The position numbers and the translations under genes were made by a program. Below the pieces are notes generated by a model that saw only the letters and a list, made by a program, of their open reading frames with translations, was not told the DNA's origin and did no database searches. Shown piece by piece: positions 32,502 to 38,872 of a DNA stretch of 46,523 nucleotides. The stretch lies in assembly GCA_965659945.1 (NCBI GenBank), contig CBFHYJ010000008.1:1-46523 (forward strand), given 5' to 3'. The number at the start of each line of letters is the position of its first letter. The stretch's first letter is position 1. Origin of the DNA: VMDJ01 sp965659945 (GTDB taxonomy: Bacteria; Pseudomonadota; Gammaproteobacteria; Chromatiales; Chromatiaceae).

Positions 32502-33326
32502 ATGTCTCACCGCTGGTTTAAGCCAACTTTGATTTCGATGATTGTTGTTACTATCCCGATGCAAGTGGCGTTGGCTTATGGTCCTCAGTGGCGTCCATCA
32601 GGTATTAATCTGCAGCAGCAGATGCCACAGCAGCTTCCTCGAGTTGCACCGATTAATCGTGGTTTCCGTCCGATTGAGCCAACGATGGTGGCACAGGCTA
32701 ACCAGGCACCAACTTGGCAGCCAGTAGCGCCGCGTTACCTACCGGTAGCATCACCTCAACCTGCCTTTACTCAGCAATTTGGTTGGCGTCCAGCGGCAAA
32801 GCCATTTTTGGTGCCAAAGCAAGCGCCGACTATGGCGATGCGTGAGCCAGAGAAGCCAAAGTTCACCTCAGCTTATTGGAGAATGGCAGAAAAAGTCCTT
32901 CCTAATGAGAATAAGCTTGGCGTGACAGCGTACCGTTGGCGTCCAGAATCTGAACCAGCAACGTCGGGTTTGATTGCACGTCAACAAGCTGAGCCGGCTC
33001 CAATGATGCCGCAGCCTAGTTATGCGCCTCAGTCATACTACCCAATGCCTCAAATGGGTTATGCAATGCCGTATGTGCCTCAGCCATACATGGCTGACCA
33101 ACGACAGCCTCGTATGCACATGGCTCCGCCACCACCACCGGTATTTCCACCGCAGTTTCCAGTGGCGCCTCAGCAGTTCATGCCTTTTGCGATTCAGCCG
33201 GCAATCCCTTTGCCTCAGCCTCACTGGAGCATGATGGATCCTATGTTTGGCCGTATGCCGCGCTTCGGTCGTCAGACGATCCGTCCGGTTATTCCGCCGA
33301 TGACGCGTGATTACGCGGCCCGCTGA
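32502..33326 (+). CDS. WRP-motif secreted protein 2, Pro/Met/Gln-rich
   Basis: The 274-residue secreted protein has a clear Sec signal peptide (MSHRWFKPTL start, cleavage probably after VALA near residue 25). The mature part carries spaced motifs YGPQWRPSG, RGFRPIEP, TWQPVAP, GWRPAAKPF and YRWRPESEP. A C-terminal half is rich in Pro, Met, Gln and Tyr (PSYAPQSYYPMPQMGYAMP, PPPPPVFPPQFPVAP). It is unlikely to be a globular enzyme. It may be a surface, envelope or granule structural protein. Similarity to the preceding gene's product suggests a diverged duplicate. It follows that gene by 47 bases and may be in the RND operon. Confidence 0.78.
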   Translation: MSHRWFKPTLISMIVVTIPMQVALAYGPQWRPSGINLQQQMPQQLPRVAPINRGFRPIEPTMVAQANQAPTWQPVAPRYLPVASPQPAFTQQFGWRPAAKPFLVPKQAPTMAMREPEKPKFTSAYWRMAEKVLPNENKLGVTAYRWRPESEPATSGLIARQQAEPAPMMPQPSYAPQSYYPMPQMGYAMPYVPQPYMADQRQPRMHMAPPPPPVFPPQFPVAPQQFMPFAIQPAIPLPQPHWSMMDPMFGRMPRFGRQTIRPVIPPMTRDYAAR

Positions 33327-33446
33327 GCCAGTAAACCTCTAGCATTACCTGATTTCTGGCCATTAAGTGCCTGATTTAAAATGATGCCCTGATGCGTTTC
33401 TTGTGCTAGTGTTATCCCTAATAAGCCCCTCAAACTAGAAGTATTT

Positions 33447-33920
33447 ATGTTAGAACAGAATCAAAAGCCGGAAGAATCAGCTGTAACAGATGATATTTCT
33501 CGCTTAGCCTGCGCCCTCGAAGCGGACCAACTGCGCTCAGAATTGAGCCAGAAGCGTTGGGAATTGATTATCTATCCTTCTTTATTCGCTTTTGTCTTGT
33601 TGGCTTTGTATGGCTTTTATTTGGTCTACAACTTGCAAAAAGACGTGCATTACTTGGCGATCAGCGTTGATTCAAATATGACCACTTTGGCAAGCAATAT
33701 GCAGAATATCTCGCAGAACATGGGTCAGTTAACCAGCAATGTTCGTGCGATGACGGTCAGTATCGACAGCATCGATAAGAAGGTTGGCACATTGGAGCCA
33801 ATGTTGGCGAATATGACAAACCTGACTCAGGCGGCACAGGGAATGAATATCAACATGCACCGTATGAACCGCGATATTGGTCGTCCAATGCGCATGATGA
33901 ATACTTTCATGCCTTGGTAA
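33447..33920 (+). CDS. Single-span membrane protein with Met-rich coiled coil
   Basis: The 157-residue protein has a charged cytoplasmic N-terminus, one membrane helix (about residues 41-62, WELIIYPSLFAFVLLALYG region) and a periplasmic helix with repeating hydrophobic positions (MTTLASNMQNISQNMGQLTS through KKVGTLEPMLANMTNLTQ). The end is rich in Met, Asn and Arg (MNINMHRMNRDIGRPMRMM). The architecture suggests a trimeric or dimeric coiled coil anchored in the inner membrane. No known family could be assigned. It has a 120-base gap before it and its own terminator after, so it may also have its own promoter. Confidence 0.78.
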   Translation: MLEQNQKPEESAVTDDISRLACALEADQLRSELSQKRWELIIYPSLFAFVLLALYGFYLVYNLQKDVHYLAISVDSNMTTLASNMQNISQNMGQLTSNVRAMTVSIDSIDKKVGTLEPMLANMTNLTQAAQGMNINMHRMNRDIGRPMRMMNTFMPW

Positions 33921-33933
33921 AAAGTCTTTCAAG

Positions 33934-33962
33934 AAAAAGCCGCTCGATGGAGCGGCTTTTTT
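33934..33962 (+). terminator. Intrinsic terminator after the coiled-coil gene
   Basis: Stem AAAGCCGCTC / GAGCGGCTTT (33936-33945 and 33950-33959) has a 4-base loop and a T run. It ends the RND/WRP gene group. Confidence 0.92.
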
Positions 33963-34062
33963 GTGCCTGAAATAAATCCCCCTCAGCTCCTAAGAGCTAA
34001 GGGGTTGCGGAGAGGAGATCTATCCAGACATAGAATAGACCGCCTTACAGAGAGAAAGTTTC

Positions 34063-34518
34063 TTAGGCCGCGTTCGCTTGCTCGTTCTCGAGTGCTGCTT
34101 GAGCGGTTTTGATCTCAATGCGACGTGGCTTCATGGCTTCTGGAATCTCGCGAATCAATTCGATATGTAACAAGCCATCTTTCACTTCTGCGCCTGTGAC
34201 GCGAACATGATCAGCAAGCTGGTAGGTGCGTTCAAAGCTGCGGTTTGCAATGCCTTGATGTAGGTATTTACGCTCAACGCCATCATGGCTTTTGTCGCCA
34301 GTGACTTTGAGTTTGCCGTCATTAACTTCAATTTCTAATTCATCAGTTGAGAAGCCAGCAACAGCCATGGTGATTCGGTAATCGTTATCGCTTACCAGTT
34401 CGATATTGTAGGGAGGGAAGTTTGAACCTTCGTGGCGACGAGCACTTTCCAATGCATCCGTCAGGCGATCGAAACCAACAGCGGTACGGAAAAGGGGTGA
34501 AAAATCAAAAGTTGTCAT
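34063..34518 (-). CDS. Hsp20-family small heat-shock protein (IbpA-type)
   Basis: The 151-residue holdase of the alpha-crystallin family keeps unfolding proteins in a refoldable state. It starts MTTFDFSPLFRTAVGFDRL as in IbpA/B. The core has FPPYNIELVSDNDYRITMA, VAGFSTDELEIEVNDGKLKV, the HQGIANRSFERTYQLADHV strand and the DGLLHIELIREIPEA end. The I-x-I/V-type tail (RRIEIKTA) is present. A sigma-32-type promoter and a ROSE-like hairpin precede it, described separately, so both transcription and translation are expected to rise with heat. Confidence 0.95.
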   Translation of the reverse strand: MTTFDFSPLFRTAVGFDRLTDALESARRHEGSNFPPYNIELVSDNDYRITMAVAGFSTDELEIEVNDGKLKVTGDKSHDGVERKYLHQGIANRSFERTYQLADHVRVTGAEVKDGLLHIELIREIPEAMKPRRIEIKTAQAALENEQANAA

Positions 34519-34594
34519 GTGAATGTCCTCTTAAAGCAACAGTTCGAAAAATCGGTGCGAATAAGCCACCGATTAAGACCCAACATGGCGTCTT
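34519..34594 (-). promoter_or_regulatory. ROSE-like RNA thermometer in hsp20 leader
   Basis: The roughly 76-base leader folds into three hairpins. TAAGAC/GTCTTA lies near the 5' end. AATCGGTG/CACCGATT (8 bp) spans 34550-34574. The last hairpin (34521-34545) buries the AGAGGA ribosome site. In it TGTTGCT faces AGAGGACA with one bulged G, matching the conserved U-U-G-C-U of ROSE elements opposite the ribosome site. Heat would melt it. The fold was done by hand. Confidence 0.72.
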
Positions 34595-34600
34595 AGCTAA

Positions 34601-34629
34601 GAAATGGGGTGCTTAAAAAGGATTTCAAG
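34601..34629 (-). promoter_or_regulatory. Sigma-32-type heat-shock promoter of hsp20
   Basis: On the minus strand CTTGAAA (34623-34629) is followed after 13 bases by CCCCATTTC (34601-34609). Both boxes match the sigma-32 consensus (CTTGAA and CCCCAT-T) and the spacing is in range. Transcription would start near 34594. Confidence 0.85.
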
Positions 34630-34636
34630 AGTCGGT

Positions 34637-34876
34637 TTAATTGAGCCAACGCACGAGATAGTAGATGCGCTGACTTTCAGACGAAACCGAAGGTCCATAG
34701 ACAATGGCGGGGTGAAGATTTTTAGCTTCGTTTGCACCAGCATGTGCGTCTTCAATCGAATTAACGATTGTCACACAACCCTCTGGGAAGCGCTTACGCC
34801 CTTTGCGCGGTGTTTTGATCAATGCTGCACGTTCTTGTAGCGATTTCGATTCGGGATCAACGATTACCTGTACCAT
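34637..34876 (-). CDS. Small conserved-looking hypothetical protein
   Basis: The 79-residue protein begins MVQVIVDPESKSLQERAALI and continues with a basic KTPRKGRKRFPEGC, then IVNSIEDAHAGANE and YGPSVSSESQRIYYLVRWL. Predicted secondary structure is mixed alpha/beta. I know no function. ATG 34876 gives a natural N-terminus; the frame is open upstream to 34918 but that part overlaps the region before pdxH. It is divergent from pdxH, and the hsp20 promoter lies just past its stop. Confidence 0.7.
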   Translation of the reverse strand: MVQVIVDPESKSLQERAALIKTPRKGRKRFPEGCVTIVNSIEDAHAGANEAKNLHPAIVYGPSVSSESQRIYYLVRWLN

Positions 34877-34937
34877 AATACTCAGTGTACTGAGCCGCGC
34901 TGTGTTTAGCGAGGTCAATTCAATAAGAGAGCATCAC

Positions 34938-35573
34938 ATGGATATAGCGGATATTCGTCGAGAGTTTCAATATGCAGGGTTGTCGCGTTACGGTCTGAAT
35001 GAAAACCCGATTGAACAATTTGAAAAATGGTTCGTAGATGCACGTGATGCGAACTTAGATAACCCGAATGCTTTGAGTTTGGCTACGGTGAATGAGGATG
35101 GCTCACCTTCTTTACGTACGGTATTGCTCAAGGCCTTTGATGAAAAAGGATTTGTCTTTTTTACCAACTACGGAAGCCGTAAGGCTCATGACTTAGATCG
35201 TAATCCAAAGTCAGCGATGTTATTTCATTGGTTGGAGTTGGATCGCCAAGTCAAAATTCAGGGCAACGTGAGTCGCATTAGTACAGCAGAATCATTGGCG
35301 TACTTCACCTCACGTCCACGTGGTAGTCAGATCGGCGCATGGACTTCGCAACAAAGCTCACCCATTGGTTCGCGTACTTTGTTGGTACAAGCGTTTGAAT
35401 CGATGAAAAAGAAGTTTGCTGAAGGTGAAATACCTCTGCCAGACTTTTGGGGCGGTTACCGTTTAGAGCCGTCAGTGATTGAATTTTGGCAGGGCCGTGA
35501 AAATCGTCTCCACGATCGTTTCGAGTTTCGCCGCCAAGGCGACGCATGGGATATTCAGCGCCTACAGCCTTAG
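34938..35573 (+). CDS. pdxH: Pyridoxamine 5'-phosphate oxidase PdxH
   Basis: The 211-residue FMN enzyme oxidises pyridoxine or pyridoxamine 5'-phosphate to pyridoxal phosphate. Motifs are SLRTVLLKAFDEKGFVFFTN (in part), YGSRKAHDLDRNPKSAML, FHWLELDRQVKIQGNV, RPRGSQIGAWTSQQSSPI, DFWGGYRLEP, FWQGRENRLHDR. ATG 34938 gives the standard N-terminus MDIADIRREFQYAGL; the frame is open further upstream but only noncoding DNA is there. Its TAG stop overlaps the stop of the convergent helicase gene by three bases. Confidence 0.97.
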   Translation: MDIADIRREFQYAGLSRYGLNENPIEQFEKWFVDARDANLDNPNALSLATVNEDGSPSLRTVLLKAFDEKGFVFFTNYGSRKAHDLDRNPKSAMLFHWLELDRQVKIQGNVSRISTAESLAYFTSRPRGSQIGAWTSQQSSPIGSRTLLVQAFESMKKKFAEGEIPLPDFWGGYRLEPSVIEFWQGRENRLHDRFEFRRQGDAWDIQRLQP

Positions 35574-38500
35574 TTGGCGTAATCCCAACTTTCCAGATGC
35601 TGCATCAATGGAAAGTAGAGCGCTAGCTTAATCGGGCGTTGATCAAACTCACTGATTAATCGCGCATAGTTTTCCAGTTGTTCACGATAATGTTCACGTT
35701 CTTGCGTTAAAAACGCTGGCAGATCGTTTTGCGAATCTTCACTGGTTTTGTAATCCACAATCCAGCGTACGCCATCATCAACAAAGGTACGGTCAATAAT
35801 AAAGTGTTCGATATTGTCAGCGAGTCGACTTAAGGCAAGCTCGCTCTGTGCTTCTGCATGCGAACTTAAAATCCACTGTCCTGTTTCGTCGTTGAGTGTT
35901 TGCTGTAACGCACGCTGTGCTTGTGCAACCGATCTATCGAGTTCTGCATCACTCACCCCTAAATGCATTAGGCCTGTAAGCAATGCATCCGCCAACGTAT
36001 CAATGCGGGATGCGGGCCACTGTTTAACACCTTCATGGCTGATCCGTTCTAGGTAGCGATGTACTAAGGTGCCAATGTGGCGTGTTGCGTTGTCATTCCA
36101 TTCAATATCGCTACGCTGCGCATGGCTTGCCTGTGTTGAGCTTGCAAGCTGCTCTGGAGCAGTAAAGACCCAGTTAGCCGTTAAGCATTGTTCTTGAGAG
36201 CTGTTCTGAGCACTTTCTTTAGGTGCTTCAGGATGGTGGATGACGGTGTCTGCAATCGATGACCAGAGGCGGTGCATCAGGCTGCTTTTATTCGGTGTTT
36301 TTAGGGCATCGGTTTTAGAGTCTATTTCTCCTTTGCCACATAGAATCAATTGATCCTTAGCACGGGTCGCTGCGACATATAAAAGACGTGCAATCTCATG
36401 CTGATCTTTTTGCTTATTTAAGCTGTTGATGTAACTGGCTATGGGGTCTTTGTCTGATTCGTAGGCGGCAATAGGCGCGAGCAGAAGCTGTTCTGACTTA
36501 CTCTCATCGAGGCGTTGTTGCCAAACAAGTAACTCATGAGCATCTTTGCCCGGTTGTCGAGTCAGTCCCGGAAGGATGACGAGATCAAATTCAAGACCCT
36601 TAGCGCCATGCATGGTCATCAAATGCACAGGATTACTATCACTTGCGACAGTTTGCGAATAAAGCGAAGCGAGCTTGTTATCCAGTTGGGCAAAATCAAG
36701 CAGTCCATCGGTATCACTTAGTGATTCGATCAACTCAAAGTAATCACGTGCATCTTGTCGATCAGTATTGCTTGCTAGCGTTAAGCCACCAAGTAACGTC
36801 CAAATAGCCTCAAGTGTTTGGCGCAAGCTGCGTGCTGGGCGATAAGGCAGGTGTGGGGCAAGAATCGTCTCTAGATGGGAGAGGCGTTGTTGACCATCGT
36901 CGCTGAGTTGCTTGCTCGTCTGATCGCGGTGCATCTGTGTATACAGCGTGTCGTTACTGTAGCTTTCAGCGATTACGGCAATGTCTTTAATGTGCAACCC
37001 AACAAGCGGAGATCGCAAAAGCGATAACCAAGCTAAACGATCAGCAGGGTGCAGTAGGGCGCGAGTGAGGCTGCGAAGATCCATAACGGTGGCGCGATGA
37101 ATAAGCGCTTCTATCTTATTGGCTTGCACCGGTATGTCAGCAAGCTTCAGTGACTCCACAATCAAATCGAGGTGACGGCGAGATCGAGCCAGTAATGCGA
37201 TGCTATTGTCCGGATGGGTTTCACGGTATGACTGAATCTGTTGTGTGATGAAAGAAGCTTCAGCCTCTGCGTAACAAGCGGTATCAAATGTGTGAGTGTG
37301 GACGCTGATCTCATGACTAACAGGGTGAGCAGCATCGGATGGCGAATAACTGACAGCGCCTTCATTGCGATCATCATGAGTCGGAAACACCTTAGCAAAG
37401 GTGTGATTAACCCAGTCGATGATGCCGCCTTGAGAGCGAAAGTTCATGCTGAGCGTCAGCGGTTCCAATGAGATATCGCCCAATCCATTCTCTTGGGTTT
37501 GAAGGAATAGGCCCACCTCGGCTTGGCGGAAACGATAAATCGACTGCATGGGGTCACCGACGATGAATAGCGTGCGACCATCGTTAGGTAGCCATCCGGC
37601 GGTGAGTTGTTTAACCAGATGATATTGAGAAGTCGAGGTATCTTGGAATTCATCAATCAATAGATGTTGAAATTGGTAATCCAAGCTCAGTGCCAGATCG
37701 GTCGGTGACTCCTCGTCGCCGAGCGCTTGTAATGCACGTAACTGAATCTCGGAAAAATCGACCTTGTGATGTTGTGCAAACACATCCTGTAACTTTCTGA
37801 CAGCGAAGTTAAGGCAGTACAGTAGATCAACGAGAATGGCTGTTTGATCATCGTTATAGTTACCTTGTGGCATGCTGCGCACTTCATCTAAGCGCTCTAG
37901 TAGGGCTGTGTCTCTAGCGATCTTGTCGATAATCGCGACAAGCTCTTCCTTCTGTTGTTTTTTCTCAGTAGGGAAGCCTATCTTGACGTTAATGCCACCT
38001 TTCTTGCGCGCAGTACCGTTTTTGGTCAGCACCATTTCGGCAATGCCGTACCATTTCGCAAGATCACTTCGAGTTGCTTTAGGCAACGCCGTATCATTCA
38101 TAAAAGCGTGTTGTGGCAAAGAGGGATCGTTTAGGTTGTTGGCAGCAAAGTGTGTGAGCTCACATAGTGCATCAAGATCATGTGTGTCGATCAATGAATG
38201 GAGTGTGCTGAGTTTGCTGTTAAGTACATCTTCAAGGGTGTTTTCAATCGAAAGGATATTGTCTGGCTCTAAGATGTTGAGCCATTGATCGCGTCGCGCC
38301 AGCATGCTGACAAGTAATTCACTGGCCAGTGACCAACGATTATCAAGATGCGATAACACGCCTTGTATGTAGATGCCTGTGTCAGGGTCATCAAGGCTGC
38401 TGAGCGTTGCTTTCGCGGCTTCTTCATAAAATGGACCGGCATTTTCTGTCACACCTGGTTGCGCGCCAGTGGTTGATAGCACGGGCATTTGACGCGTTAA

Positions 38501-38872
38501 CTCGGCGGCTAAGCTGTCAAAGGTCTGAATGCGTAAGCGATTAGGATTGCGATGTAAGTGCCATTGTTGCGCGTCATCGTTAGCTAAAGCCGCACTAGCG
38601 AGCTGCCAGGTGGTTAACTTGTGCGCTTCGTTTGGTTTTTCACCGCGGGCAGATTCAAGGGCTTTCAAGATGCGCGTACGCATCTCTGCGGCGGCCTTGC
38701 GGGTAAAGGTGATGGCGATGATCTCTTCAGGCGCTGTTACTTGTGCCAGTAGCATCAAGTAGCGCTGTGTGAGTAATTCGGTCTTGCCAGAACCTGCAGG
38801 CGCTTGAACAATAAAAGATCGATTCGGCTTAAGTGCGGTCGATCGAGCAGCGGCATCACGAATCTGCATCAT
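35570..38872 (-). CDS. AddA/RecB-like UvrD-family helicase-nuclease
   Basis: The roughly 1100-residue protein belongs to the double-strand-break repair helicases. Superfamily 1 motifs are in order: VQAPAGSGKTELLTQRYL (I), AITFTRKAAAEMRTRI (Ia), LLIDEFQDTSTSQ (II), VGDPMQSIYRFRQAE (III), TMHGAKGLEFDLVILPG (V), LLYVAATRAKDQLILCG (VI). The C-terminal nuclease has WIVDYKTSEDSQ. A start at 38872 is chosen because GAGGAGG lies just upstream; an ATG at 38884 would include that site. It overlaps the upstream AddB-like gene by 17 bases, so the two subunits are translationally coupled. Confidence 0.9.
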   Translation of the reverse strand: MMQIRDAAARSTALKPNRSFIVQAPAGSGKTELLTQRYLMLLAQVTAPEEIIAITFTRKAAAEMRTRILKALESARGEKPNEAHKLTTWQLASAALANDDAQQWHLHRNPNRLRIQTFDSLAAELTRQMPVLSTTGAQPGVTENAGPFYEEAAKATLSSLDDPDTGIYIQGVLSHLDNRWSLASELLVSMLARRDQWLNILEPDNILSIENTLEDVLNSKLSTLHSLIDTHDLDALCELTHFAANNLNDPSLPQHAFMNDTALPKATRSDLAKWYGIAEMVLTKNGTARKKGGINVKIGFPTEKKQQKEELVAIIDKIARDTALLERLDEVRSMPQGNYNDDQTAILVDLLYCLNFAVRKLQDVFAQHHKVDFSEIQLRALQALGDEESPTDLALSLDYQFQHLLIDEFQDTSTSQYHLVKQLTAGWLPNDGRTLFIVGDPMQSIYRFRQAEVGLFLQTQENGLGDISLEPLTLSMNFRSQGGIIDWVNHTFAKVFPTHDDRNEGAVSYSPSDAAHPVSHEISVHTHTFDTACYAEAEASFITQQIQSYRETHPDNSIALLARSRRHLDLIVESLKLADIPVQANKIEALIHRATVMDLRSLTRALLHPADRLAWLSLLRSPLVGLHIKDIAVIAESYSNDTLYTQMHRDQTSKQLSDDGQQRLSHLETILAPHLPYRPARSLRQTLEAIWTLLGGLTLASNTDRQDARDYFELIESLSDTDGLLDFAQLDNKLASLYSQTVASDSNPVHLMTMHGAKGLEFDLVILPGLTRQPGKDAHELLVWQQRLDESKSEQLLLAPIAAYESDKDPIASYINSLNKQKDQHEIARLLYVAATRAKDQLILCGKGEIDSKTDALKTPNKSSLMHRLWSSIADTVIHHPEAPKESAQNSSQEQCLTANWVFTAPEQLASSTQASHAQRSDIEWNDNATRHIGTLVHRYLERISHEGVKQWPASRIDTLADALLTGLMHLGVSDAELDRSVAQAQRALQQTLNDETGQWILSSHAEAQSELALSRLADNIEHFIIDRTFVDDGVRWIVDYKTSEDSQNDLPAFLTQEREHYREQLENYARLISEFDQRPIKLALYFPLMQHLESWDYAN

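Noticed and set aside
33978..34004. Hairpin CCCC-AGCTC-CTAA-GAGCT-GGGG as hsp20 terminator
   Set aside because: The stem has internal mismatches and no clean U run follows on the minus strand, so I did not call it a terminator.
34604..34840. Plus-strand reading frame over the small gene beside pdxH
   Set aside because: It is antisense to the 79-residue minus-strand gene, crosses the hsp20 promoter, and its protein is Cys/Arg-rich with no sensible pattern.
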